NCBI RefSeq assembly: GCF_019175385.1
Contig: NC_083345.1
Coordinates: forward strand, 15,338,027 to 15,402,026
Direction of reading: 5' to 3'
Length of the DNA: 64,000 nt
Source: Lycium barbarum
Taxonomy: Eukaryota; Streptophyta; Magnoliopsida; Solanales; Solanaceae
Shown: positions 21,282-32,500 of the stretch, piece by piece
How positions within the stretch are numbered: the first letter of the stretch is position 1
How the letters are laid out: each line of letters begins with the position of its first letter
Position numbers and translations under genes: made by a program
The notes under the pieces: model-generated
What the model saw: only the letters and a program-made list of their open reading frames with translations
Told to the model about the DNA's origin: nothing
The model's database searches: none

Positions 21282-22637
21282 TTATTTTTGTGTATCTTGA
21301 AATCATACAGTTAGGCGTAACCTACCTGTATGGATTGTTGCCTAGAAAATCGAAGTGCATTCTCAACCTTATGCTTCCTTCTGAAATTACATGTGATAAG
21401 CTCCACCTACCCCATTTTAGTGTTCATCATGTTTTTTCAAGCATCATTAGTGTTCCTAGAGTAAGGTAAGAATATGGTTTACCTGGTTGCTAAAAAACAC
21501 CCGATCGTACTTGTAGCGATGTGCTGGATACACCCAAGAATTGCAGACAAAATGAACTTTACCATGTCCAGGAACATCTTCTAAAGTGAGAGTCTTCAGG
21601 TAAAACTGGCTATGATGATAGTTGTTTATAATGAAAGCCCCAGGAACTCCGATTGACTCATCCCAATCAAATGTAATATTGAATGCAGCTTCTTCCACTG
21701 ATATCCAAGTCTTGGTGCATGTCCATTCCAAAATTGCTGGTTTTCCCAACTTCCCTTTTGATCCATTCCCTTTAAGAAGGTAAGAAAAAGAAGAACAAAA
21801 CACAAACTTTATGCTTTAAGGTTGTTGTACAGAATAACATACATTCTGCAGGCAATTCGCCAAGGCTTCCAAGTTAGTAAGTGAGTTAATCAGTGATTCT
21901 TTCACATATTTATTTGAGTGTACTCAAGGGTGTGTCCAACTGGTCAACGGAGTGCGTTGAAAACCATGAGGTCTCAAGTTTAAATTCTAGCAGAGGCAAA
22001 AACACTAAATGATTTTCCCGTCTGTCGGAACCTTAGTGGACAGAGTTACTCAGCTACTTGTACTTGTGGGAGGTAGCATGTACCTCCTATAATTAGTCGA
22101 GGTGTGCGCAAACTAGCCCCAACATCACGGTTATACTAACTTTTTTGCTTCAAAATGGGAGGGACACCAGGGAAATAGAAACTCTAGCTCTATTCTGCCT
22201 GATGCTTTCATAGCTTTAGCTAAATTGGACTAACCAGGCATTCAGAATTCAGGATTCACACACGTTTTCTTATTCTGCATGATAGCCACATTACATATAA
22301 AACAACTAACAAGTTTTCTTGCATCTCTTTTCTCAGCCCTAAGATCTGCAAAATCAAATCATCGAAAGTGTAACTTACCAAGATCAGCATGTACAGCACT
22401 AATGAGCTGTAGGGAGACGCGTTTGCCAAAGAGCTCGTGCATTCGATCAAGGAAGGCAGAACCAGCATCCTTGAAGTTCAAAACATTCTTCTTCCTCAGT
22501 ACTACTGCCCCCTTGATCTTAATGGAACTGGTAAGGTTACTAGAATCGTTTACTCTTGGAACATCACGCTGCTTCCCGCAAACAGTTTCCAGCATTTTCT
22601 CCAGTATCTCTGCACAACATGGTGGAAAGATCCTCAT
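17844..22637 (-). CDS. LOX5: 9-lipoxygenase, LOX5-type, tandem copy A (865 aa, 9 exons)
   Basis: Exons read on the minus strand: 22379-22637, 21483-21769, 20445-20664, 20042-20338, 19847-19932, 19654-19761, 19225-19532, 18867-19130, 17844-18612. All introns are GT-AG and the frame stays open for 865 codons. An N-terminal PLAT/C2-like barrel (exons 1-3) precedes the catalytic domain. Iron ligands are H516, H521 (YHQLVSHW), H712, N716 (ALHAAVN) and the C-terminal I865 (GIPNSISI). RPTVSRRF carries the Thr-Val pair (731-732) typical of 9-lipoxygenases, and INALARQ that of S-specific enzymes. The expected reaction is O2 addition at C-9 of linoleic/linolenic acid in the cytosol; no transit peptide is apparent. 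Against copy B it lacks 7 residues after YNDLG in exon 3 and 13 in exon 4, where family members have VRxDGExFLKFP. Activity is therefore uncertain. Confidence 0.92.
18697..18857. mobile_element. MITE in intron 8 of LOX copy A
   Basis: Inverted ends TAGTCAGAACTCCCTATAACAG and TAGTCAAACCTCTCTATAACAG (19 of 22 match), flanked by TATA on both sides. About 160 bp, non-coding. The TA-type flank fits a Tc1/mariner-like MITE, but the class is not certain. Confidence 0.65.
20692..20950. mobile_element. MITE-like insertion in intron 2 of LOX copy A
   Basis: Starts near TAGCCTATTTGGCCAAG and contains AGCACTTTTGG and AAAAGTGCTTTT words and an AGCCAAACAG partner, the style of abundant Solanaceae hAT-like MITEs. 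The exact right end and target duplication could not be fixed. LOX copy B lacks it in the same intron. Confidence 0.45.
21240..21277. repeat. (TA)n microsatellite in intron 2 of LOX copy A
   Basis: About 19 TA units followed by TTTATTTATTTT. Confidence 0.95.
21927..22137 (+). mobile_element. tRNA-derived SINE in intron 1 of LOX copy A
   Basis: The head has polymerase III box A-like GTGTCCAACTGGTC and box B-like GAGGTCTCAAGTTTAAATT. The body has CCTTAGTGGACAGAGTTACT, GGGAGGTAGCATGTACCTCC and AATTAGTCGAGGTGTGCGC, the arrangement I know from Solanaceae SINEs of the tobacco TS type. It is inserted opposite to LOX transcription. Confidence 0.75.
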
Positions 22638-22650
22638 TTAGCAAAAGGGA

Positions 22651-22749
22651 GATTCAAAACAAATCCTAAAGAGATGTTTTGAGTTGAAATGAAGGAAGAG
22701 ATTTAAAACAAATCCTAAAGAGATGTTTTGAGTTGAAATGAAGGAAGAA
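22651..22749 (-). repeat. 49-bp tandem duplication in the LOX copy A 5' region
   Basis: GATTCAAAACAAATCC...GAAGGAAGAG (22651-22700) is repeated as GATTTAAAACAAATCC...GAAGGAAGAA. It ends 14 bp upstream of the start codon. Copy B has a single, diverged equivalent (AGTTAAAATGAAGGAATAAA). Confidence 0.88.
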
Positions 22750-22894
22750 TATGAGCTTTTTGTTGAACCAAAGGTACTTCTTCCTCTTTGTATTAGTGCA
22801 ACAACAGTAGTACAATTGTGTACTATGTTGTTCGGACTCTTTAAAAATGTCGACGGACGCATGTCGGATCCCTCCAAAATTGCAAAAAATAGTA

Positions 22895-23135
22895 CTCTCT
22901 CCATCCCGATATATGTGAAGGTATTTGACTGAGCACGGAGTCTATGAATAAAAGAAAGAATTTTGAAATCTGTGGTCTAAAACAAGTCATAGACATTTGC
23001 ATGGTTATAAATCATTCCAGTAATAGTAAAATGAGAAGTGTAAAGTTAAATTATTACTTACTAAATATAAAAAGGTGTCATTCTTTTAGGAAGTGATTAA
23101 AAAAGAAAGATTGTCAAATAAAATGAGACGGTGAG
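22895..23135. mobile_element. Stowaway-like MITE upstream of LOX copy A
   Basis: Ends CTCTCTCCATCCCGATATAT and (reverse complement) CTCACCGTCTCATTTTATTT, flanked by TA on both sides (22893-22894, 23136-23137). 241 bp, non-coding, typical of Tc1/mariner-derived Stowaway MITEs. It sits about 260 bp from the start codon and may displace promoter sequence. Confidence 0.78.
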
Positions 23136-23137
23136 TA

Positions 23138-23622
23138 TATTTTTGGAGGATCTAATACGGGTGGGCGGCAATATTTTTGGAGAGTTCGAGCAACATAGAT
23201 TATAGGTGCAGTAGACTTTTGTATTATCAGATTCCCATCTTGGATCAATTGAGACAACCACATTGGTTTTAAGAAATTCGCAATTACCTTAGCTGGAGAA
23301 GTTGGACTTGATCCCTCATTGGGCATCCCTCTAGTTAAGAAAAAAATAAAATAATACGACCCTAATACATAAAATATTCACGTGGACTCGTCAGTAAATG
23401 TTTTTCATAGTAAAGTACAGTTTTGTCCAATGAAAACTTGACAACAGAGCTATGCATGTGATAAAAAGGATGATAACAGATTCTTAAGTTATAAACTATT
23501 CTCTCCCATCATTATCCTACAATCAAGATCCGGTTAACAAGCTGATGATCAGATCTTATCAATACATTAAATATTCCACACGCAGTACACATTAGTCAAA
23601 AAATAAAAGGGAAAGAGAAGTT
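23138..23622. other. Intergenic stretch upstream of LOX copy A
   Basis: No gene, no clear repeat ends. Confidence 0.5.
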
Positions 23623-23810
23623 GTTGCAAGTATGCCTGGCAACCGGTTTGGCCTTACCGGTTTTAACCGGTAACCGGACCGGTTAAACCGGAACCGGTAG
23701 AACCGGTTAACCGGTTCCGGTTAACCGTTTAATGGTTTACCGGTCCGGTTCCAATATTTTGAAAACCGGAACCGGTTAAACCGGTAAAAAATTAAAAAAA
23801 AAAAAAAAAC

Positions 23811-24380
23811 TAAAGTATATAAGTAAGTATTTATAGTATATAAATATATATAGTATATATATTGAGTATATATAGTATATATAGTAGATATGTATATATA
23901 GTATATATATTAAGTTATACATATATATAAGTATATATAGTATATAGTACATATATATATTAAGTTATACATATATTTAGTATATATTTAGTATATATAT
24001 TAAGTTATACATATATATTAAGTTATACATATATATAGTATATATATTAAGTTATACATATATATAGTATATATAATAAGTTATACATATATATAGTATA
24101 TATAATAAGTTATACATATATATATATATAGTAGATATGTATATATATATATATAGTATATATATTAAGTTATACATATATATAGTATATATAATAAGTT
24201 ATACATATATATAGTATATATAATAAGTTATACATATATATATATATAGTAGATATGTATATATATATATATAGTATATATATTAAGTTATACATATGTA
24301 CATATATATTAAGTATATATATATATATATAGTATACATATATATAAGTATATGTAAGTTATACATATATATGTATACGA
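23811..24380. repeat. TA-rich minisatellite inside the hAT element
   Basis: Repeated unit of about 29 bp built on AGTATATATATTAAGTTATA followed by CATATATAT, with many copies and variants. Unit boundaries shift by TA gain and loss. Confidence 0.8.
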
Positions 24381-24494
24381 AAAGCACTATTCTGTATTGC
24401 TGACTTGCTGTTAGGCTGTTAGTCAGTAAATATTTAAATTTTAATTATAAAGTTGTATAACATATGAAAATATAGGTACAATATACAAATAAAT

Positions 24495-24500
<6 letters not shown>

Positions 24501-24539
<39 letters not shown>
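24501..24539. repeat. (TA)n microsatellite
   Basis: About 19 TA units near the right subterminal array of the hAT element. Confidence 0.95.
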
Positions 24540-24542
<3 letters not shown>

Positions 24543-24809
24543 CAAAAAACAAAAACAAAAAAAATTTAACCACTCCAAACCGGACCGGTTCCGGTTTGAG
24601 GTTTAAAACCGGTAAACCGGAACCGGTTAGGCGGTTCCGGTTTTGGAACCGGAACCGGTTAGGCGGTTCCGGTTTTGGAACCGGAACCGGCCGGTTTCCT
24701 AACCGGTTCCGGTTGGAACCGGTTGCCACCTTTAGTTGCAAGAGTGTAAAATTAATGAAAAGCGGAAAGTAGTTGAGAAATAGTAGCCTCAAACTAGGCA
24801 TAAAATAGA

Positions 24810-27800
24810 TGTTATGTCCCGTATTTTTATACATTGGGACAACCCGGATTAACTATGATAATTTAAGGCCAAGACTATTCCGGGATTTGAAGTCGGGACT
24901 TTTGTCCATTTGATTTTATTTTGAGACATAAGTTATATATGAAATTGTTGGTATTGAACACTTAGGAAAAATTAGGACCAAAATTTATAAAATTGGAAAT
25001 TAAAAATCTTGTGCAAAACAAGGCCTTGGCCGTGTAGGTCCTTGATTGGTCCCACACATTGTGTGACCAATTTTAATTGGTCCAACACATTGTGTGGGCC
25101 AAAAGCAATATAGATATTTTGGGGACTTAAAAGATGACCCTTAAGTCATCTTTTCTCATTTCCACTTCAACACTTAGAGAAAGAAGAAAAACAAGAACTT
25201 GGAGGGCACAACTCCCCCATAGCTCTCGGCCACAACCAAGAAAAAAAAACCAAATCCATTTTGAGCCTTCCCAAAAATAATTCCTTGGTGTTAACCTGCT
25301 ATAGTGAAGTCTCTAAGTAGCGTGGAAGAGTTGTTTGGGTCATCCAACCATCCGTTGTGTCAATTGCAAACCCTAACCAAAGTGTGGACTTGGAGAAGAA
25401 AGGTAAGTTTTACTCTTGTTTATGTGTTGTGAACGTTTAATTCATGTTGTAGTATGTTAATATGGATGGAAATCATGAAATATTGTATGTTGGAAGTGGG
25501 GTGTGTGATGGGTGTGTTGGCCGTGTGAAGTGTGTGTGTGTGTGTTGTGTGGTATTGAGTTGATGAATTAGTTCCATGTAGCATGTTTGATTGTTGTGGG
25601 GTGAAGAAATAAATTAGAACCATCTAAATGTGTATATGGGGGTATGGCCGTGTATATAGCCTCCAATTGGTAGCAAAGAATGAATTAATATCGCTTGGCG
25701 TTTTAGTTGTTGTCGTTATGAATTCTAGTTGGAAATAAGCGTTTAATGACTCAAGAAAGATGTTGAAAGTGTGTGGGCTGATTTGAGGGTCATTGTGCGT
25801 TGATGTAATTTGTATAGTTTGTGAGTATGACATCGTTATATTGTGGATTGTGATACAAATCATGACTTGAAAATGAGAAATGTGGTAATGGGGCTGCTCA
25901 CGGTTTTGGGACTGTTTTCGGCCCAATTTGGAGAAAATTATTGGATCGTTGGAAAAATTATGTAAACTGTTTAGAAAGTTCTTGAATGTTGTTGGTAAGA
26001 ATTCGGGTTTATAATTGAATGTACGAGCTATGTGGTGGCTTGAATGTAAGCCGTTGAAACGAATATTATGAATGTTGTTGAATGTTGCGAAAGAAAGTTA
26101 TTAATGTAATATTGTCTTTCGAATTGATTATCGATGTTGCTAGGTTGGTTATTGTGGTTGTTGTTGTTGATTTTGAGCGAGTTAAATTCTCGGGTTGGCC
26201 TATTTACAGGGGAAATGCTGCCGAATTTTCTGTAGAATTTAGAGTTAGTTTGGAATAAATGGGTTAAGTGCCCTTAGCTAATATTGGACATTCGTTGGCA
26301 TATTTGTAGACCTTGGGGAGCCCGAGGCGTAGATTGGGATTTACTTTAGATTGGCTATCTTGGAGTGCGTACGAGGTATGTAAAGCAACCTTCTTTTCTT
26401 GGCATGCCTTAGTTTAACATAGGCTAGATTAGAGCCTTAAGGAAATTCCAAATCCGAAATCCGAGCATGATATGATCTATATATATTCCTTGGCACTCTT
26501 AGGTATGATTTGATGAAAAATGAACCATTATGTTTTTTGAAAGAAGGGATTTCCAAACTTTGTACAAAAAGGTTTCACTTTAATGAATTTCGTAATTTTT
26601 TTTTGAATGTCATATCTTTCGCATAAAGGCTCGGATTGTTCCAACATTTCCATAAGAGTTTGCATGATGTATAATGAGTATGTTTTCCATAAGTGGGCCT
26701 GATTCGGGTCGATACCCGTCTGTGGGTCCCGCGACCTTTCTTTATGTAATTCGGAGAATCTTTGAAAGAATTTGGTATGACCATTATCCCGATTTCAAAT
26801 ATGATCATTTTACTTATGTTTGAAGTTATGATAATGATTTTATGCATATGACTACTCACAACTCTATTCGTGCATTCTGTTATTCCTTTCGCCGAGTCCC
26901 GGGCCGGTTCTGTTATCGTGCGCATTTTGATATACTCCGGAGTTATGCTGTGTCTATTGTTCACCGAGCTACTCGCAAAAGAGGGTCGGGTTCCACCTAT
27001 ATTTGGTGTTATGCTGTGTATGGCGTTATGTTGTGATGTGATATGTGACGGGGATACGGAGATTTGAGACTTTCTGGTGTTATGCTGTGTTATGGCGCCA
27101 TCGACGGGTGGGCGACCATATTCTTCTATACCCGATGCATGACTTACATGTTTTTGAAAGTAAACAAATTTTGATATGTTGGATTTGCACTTATGTTTGA
27201 TACTTTCATTTCGTTTATATCTCGGATTTGCTTTCTGTACATTCTGCTTTGCATACTCAGTACATATTTCGTACTGACCCCCTTTCTTCGGGGGCTGCGT
27301 TTCATGCCCGCAGGTACAGACGCACAGTTTGGTGATCCTCCAGTCTAGGACACCCTCTTCTGCCGTTGGAGTGCTCTTCTCATTTCAAGAGCACATATTT
27401 TGGTATACATTTTGTTCGTTGTGTATGTACATATTTGTTCAGGGGTACGGCGGGGCCCTGTCCCGCCATATGTTCTGTTGGTCTGTTTAGAGGTTTGTAG
27501 ACGTATTTGTGGGTGTGTGTGCCTACTTCTGTTCAGTTGTGTTTATATGATTCTATTCGTTATGGCAGCCTTGTCGGCGTGCACTTTGTATATGTTTGGG
27601 CCGTGCGCCATCCGTTAGCCTTGTCGGCTTTTGGTACATCTGTTAGCCTTGTCGGCTTTGATATATTTAATAGCCTTGCCGGCTTTTTGATACATATATA
27701 TGTCCGTATATGGTTGCGTTGAAATGTGTTCGATACAGTTTGATATAGTTTGAGACGACATATAGTAATTGTGGCCGTATATGCTAATTGTATGTGATTC

Positions 27801-27869
27801 GATATGGATAGGTATGTCAGGGTGCCCAATTAGGGCACCAGTCACGGCCTACGAGGTTGGGTCGTGACA
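24810..27869 (+). mobile_element. 3.06-kb solo-LTR-like element between the LOX genes, TSD ATAGA
   Basis: Starts TGTTATGTCCCGTATTTT and ends GGGTCGTGACA, with a perfect 5-bp duplication ATAGA at 24805-24809 and 27870-27874. No retroelement proteins and no second LTR, hence a solo LTR or short non-autonomous element. Internal marks on the plus strand: a leader-like A/C-rich segment (25150-25400) ending in a strong splice donor GAAGAAAG/GTAAGT at about 25401, and a candidate acceptor CATGCCCGCAG near 27313. Four imperfect TAGCCTTG(T/C)CGGCTTT repeats lie at 27615-27690. Long LTRs of this kind occur in Ty3 chromovirus (Tekay/Del-like) families; that assignment is an inference. Confidence 0.82.
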
Positions 27870-27874
27870 ATAGA

Positions 27875-29510
27875 GATAGGCGGCTTTAACCGTCAACTAA
27901 ACACTCCAACTTTGATAATGTACATCTAGACATGCATCTCAATTTGTCCTGCTGTATCTCGTGGATACATAAATCTTCGAGGTGTCTAGATGATTATTTT
28001 GTAAATTGAAGTGTTCAACTGATGCGCCAGTGGAAACAAGTTGAGGTGTCCAGATGTGCATTCTCAGCTGAGGCCAAGTTAAAGTGTTTATTTATGCCCT
28101 CAAACTACTAGGTTGCTTGAACATGGCTCTATTTAACTGCTCCCAAAATTTCTATTTGAAACAGCAAGCGTGTGATATGATGGAAGTCATTTCCTGATTA
28201 AGGGAGAAAAATAATTTTTCTCATTTTGATGGGAAAATATCTCTCGTCACTAATTTGGGCTAACAAAACTTGAATCTAACCAATTTTCTTTTCGATTACC
28301 CATATGAAAAATTGAAAACTCTTAACAGTTTCCAATTGGGTAGGAAATTTTCATTTTTAGGGAAACTTAATGATGAATGATGACTAATTTAGTGCAGATT
28401 AATTCATACGTTTTAGTTCTTTTGTTATTTTATTTTTCAATATTATAATGAAAATGTTTTAAAAGAAAAAAGGGTAGGTCGTTTTCTTTTAGGTAAACGA
28501 ATTATCTTTGTAGAAACCGGAATGCAAAGATTGATACTTGGACGGAATATAGTACAAATGCAGCATTACCACCGCGATTCATCCAAATATTGGTATTTCG
28601 ATACGAATAAATTTATTTGTAAAAATCCACTAAAATAATACTCCATAACAGGTTTGGAAATATAATATTGTTGAGACTACAAAGAGTTCAATACTAAAAT
28701 ATTTAAAGATTGAACATATAAAACATAAATCTTGAATCCACCTCTATCTGTAATTCTTGAATTCTTTTAATAAAATTTGTGGCTCTGCCACGAGGAGCGA
28801 CTTACCCCAATTTTCTAATAGCTACTCCTCAGCAGAATATAGTCATCAATAAGCTCATGGAGTGAGTATGTTTGCCACATCTCTTCTCAACGTTAGTCCC
28901 CTATGTGTTATAAGTCATCTGTATTTCGTTGTTGCTGCATTTCTGGTATGATCCTTTTCTTATGTTCTTTGCAATTTCGTTCCCTATAAAAAGATTGAAT
29001 TTATTTTTTGTGCCAAGGTGTATATGTGCAGAGGCAAATTCAGGATTTGAACTTTATGGGTTAGGCTTCGAGAATATATCACAACCTATTTAATTTACTA
29101 GGTTCAAAATATAGTATTTCTTTATTTAGTGGGTTTTTAAACACATACTGAATGAATCAAAGCTATTGAATTTAGATGAACTCATAGCTTTTAGTTTTGT
29201 GATACGGTTGACATATACAAGAATGCATTTCTTCACTTTCCTTTCTTGGGCTTCTAGTCATGAAGCCTTTCAATTCCACGTCCTCCTTCCATTTAAGCAG
29301 AAACTACAAGGAGGGAACACAATGAGAGGGAATTTGCTAATTGCTTTTATTGCAAAAACACATAACAATGATGGACTTTGGCTAAACAAATATTGACATA
29401 AAAATGGATATACACACTATATGTTGCCACTCCTGCTCAAGTTTGGATGATTTCTGATTGCTGAAGAGGGCTGCAAAAGTTACTAACATCACTATTCGTG
29501 CTGTAGAACG
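27875..29510. other. Intergenic stretch between solo LTR and LOX copy B
   Basis: No gene. It includes scraps of the dispersed repeat with GTGGCTCTGCCACG (about 28780) and GGCAAATTCAGGATTTGAAC (about 29033). The last 200-300 bp probably hold the 3' untranslated region of LOX copy B. Confidence 0.5.
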
Positions 29511-32500
29511 TCAAATTGAGACACTATTAGGAATTCCTTTTCCAGTAAGTCCACTTTCACTGTTGTCACCTGATGCATTGGGGTATAGCAACATATATGG
29601 CACCTTTACTGGCCCGTTACGATTCTTCCATTTGCTGTCATTGTTCCTTTCAACTATTCTGTTCTCAACGTCTACTAATCTGTCGTGGAATCTTTGAAAT
29701 GCTTGTCGTGGTTCAACATCTGAAGTCCACTCTGGATTATCTCTCTGTCCCAAATATATCTCCTCTGAAGAATGTCGTGACAATATTTCTATTAATGAAA
29801 CACCTAGCAGAGTTTGGAACTGAGCTGTGATTGTTTTCAGGTAAGCAAGGTCAGGGTTCGACTCAAGCTCAGCATACTCAGGGGTGCCTGGCTCAGGCAT
29901 GAACCGGCGGCTTACAGTTGGGCGATTTGGTAGGTAACCAGCATAAGGATATTGCCCGAAGTTGACAGCTGCGTGAAGAGCAGAAGCCACCCATATGATA
30001 ATAGTGCACGCGTCGACCAGTTCAGCTCGTGTCTGCATTTGAGGCCACCATGGTTCATCTTTCAAGTCACCATGACCTTCATTGCGAACTTCCATCCACC
30101 ATGACTGGAGTTCAGTATCATCTCGGATCATGTCATCTGTTGAGTAATAGAATGTACAGTATTCGTCAACCCAGGCTTCGATTGCTGACCAAATCTCAAG
30201 CCCATCCACAGCAAAAGGATAATCCTCTATTAGAAGTCTAAGGCCATAGGGCTCGCTTGAGTCTGGCACTGCTACTCCTCTGCGATAAAGAAAGTAGGAG
30301 AGTTAGATTTTGGTCAAGAGTGATACCGAGGTGGTGTTTTTAACTGGGCTTTTTTTCATTTTTAACCTGTCGTCCGAAATTAATTAGGGGCAATAGCCGA
30401 TCAGTGTATATTATATGTATATTTACATATATTATATGTATATTTTTGTGTATATGACATGTATATTTATACTTAAATACAGAATCTATACATTTGCTGG
30501 CTTAGCTATTATTCTTTTGACCGGTCCAAAAATGTTTAACTTGAAGCTTTGGACATACCTGTTAAGCAGATCAGCGGGAAGTCCTTGCTCGGTGAAAACC
30601 CAGTCCTTATAGACAATAGAAGACATCTCCATGGCATATTTGTCCGGAAAAACTGTCATCTCAAGTATTCCATGGGCATTAATTAGTATCTGCCGCGCTA
30701 AAGCATTAATATACATGGTATCACGGAAGTGAGGTTGTAAAAGCTTGAATATTGGATGAAGTACGCTCAAATGTCTGTTTGTAGCAATCACAAATGGCTC
30801 TATAACTGCATGAGTATTTAACCTGCAATTCAAGTAGAAGCTAATGAGCTAAACTTATTCGGAACACCACCAGATATTTTCATCCTTGCATCTACTTTTG
30901 CTAAGAAGCTCACCAATGACTGATAAGCTGATGATAGCCAGAATCATTTACAGCGGCATAAGCTTTGGCCAGCTGCCAGACCGTGCCCTCAACACCCTCG
31001 TCGGCTGGTGTAAATACAAGGCTGGTGGCACCATGTTTATCTCCTTGTGGATGAGGTAAGCTCAACTCAATTGCAAGTGGCTTCAATGTTCCATTATCTT
31101 GAAGAAAAAGGAGAGTCCGACTGGCATAAGTCTTCGTCTTTCTTGTATTAATACGTCTGAGGTAAGGCATCAATGCATCATGATGGTCTAAAATGAACAG
31201 CCTATTATACTCAATTGCCTGCACCCACAAGTTTAGATAATCTTTACCATATTATTTGACAAAAGTCAAGTTATTACTTTGCTAGGTTTTCTTCGGTATA
31301 TTAGGGTACAAGAGGAAAATAGGTTGAGAATTTACTTCATCTACAGTTAGTCCATCCATGTTTTTCTCTATGTTCTCCCTTTTGATTGTGCTGGTCTGAT
31401 TGCCATATACTTTAGGATCCAACTTGCTAGCTGGGGGAAACTCCTGATAAGCATTTAATGGGTTAGAAATATGCATGAGAGCAAAGACCATTAAACCAAC
31501 TGGTGCTCTGAATCTCGTTTGATACCTGAAGACGTCGAATGATAACAGGGTTGACTCCAGCTAGCATTTCCCGTCCAAACTCTTCATCTGTCCTCCAGGC
31601 AGACCTATCAACTGCAGTAAAAATTGAGATGCTCATAATCAGTTTTCAATTTATGATGCAAGATCTAACACCTCAGGAAGTATCTATTATCTAACTAGTT
31701 GGAAGAGTAAGCTTGAAAATCCTTTGGTACCTTTGATTACATCAGGCATCGGAAATTTGAGAAATGCTTCACCATCGGACCGAACTAGTTCTTTGAGCAA
31801 CTCCCATGGGATGCATTGTCTGAGTTTGTTTAAATGATGGTCAGGCAGCTTAATCCCACCTTCATAGAGCTTGAGTACGTCTTCAAAGCTATCAAAGTCG
31901 TTTATTGTTTTGTCAAATAAAGCAAAAATCTCAGGAATGAGGACCTGTCCTAAAGATTTAACAGCATATGCAAGGAAATCTGAAAGCTTGATATGAGTGA
32001 AACGCTCATCTCGTGGAACATATATGTCCAAACCTAAAGGTGGCAACCGCGTCTCTGAGTTAGGATCTGCAAAGCCAACAGGAATAGCAGCCGCTTATTA
32101 TACATAGTACTTCATTGGCCTTTAATTCACTTCAAAACCTTTTAATATGATGACTACGATTTATATGTTTTCTAACCTTTTTTAGTTGGTCGACGGCTTG
32201 TCCTGCCTCTACGAGGATATGGGTATTCCTTCGACCCACCAAGCACAGGCCGAGCATAATCTGTCCCCTTATCTGGAAATCCTAGATCATTGTAGAATGC
32301 ATAATCATAAACTCTGTCCCACTCCTTGAGCATGCCCGAACCGCTTCCACGAAGACTAAGAAGCTCCTCTTCCCTGTATGCTTGAAGGGGCTCCGGTGTG
32401 TCGCTTGGCAGGTATGTCTGGAAAACCAGAAAACTTGATTTTAGCATATCTTATCATATTTTGAACCTATCAACTGTATACAACTGTTCGGTTATCATTT

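Larger units (their letters stand above)
23631..24734. mobile_element. Non-autonomous hAT element built of CCGGTT arrays, TSD GTTGCAAG
   Basis: Perfect 8-bp duplication GTTGCAAG at 23623-23630 and 24735-24742. Termini TATGCCTGGCAACCGG and (reverse complement) TAAAGGTGGCAACCGG. The subterminal parts are dense arrays of CCGGTT/AACCGG words in inverted orientation (23640-23785 and 24575-24730). Between them is a TA-rich minisatellite. No transposase text. An 8-bp duplication and TGGCAA-type ends fit the hAT superfamily, where subterminal word arrays serve as transposase binding sites. Confidence 0.85.

Noticed and set aside
22256..22682. Plus-strand frames overlapping LOX exon 1
   Set aside because: Antisense shadows of the conserved lipoxygenase exon; no independent support.
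24496..24834. Minus frame with repeated Pro-Glu-Pro/Arg-Phe text
   Set aside because: Translation of the CCGGTT array of a hAT element, crossing into the neighbouring LTR.
27400..27845. Several frames on both strands near the LTR end
   Set aside because: All lie within the solo-LTR-like element and follow its internal GCCTTGTCGGCTTT repeats.
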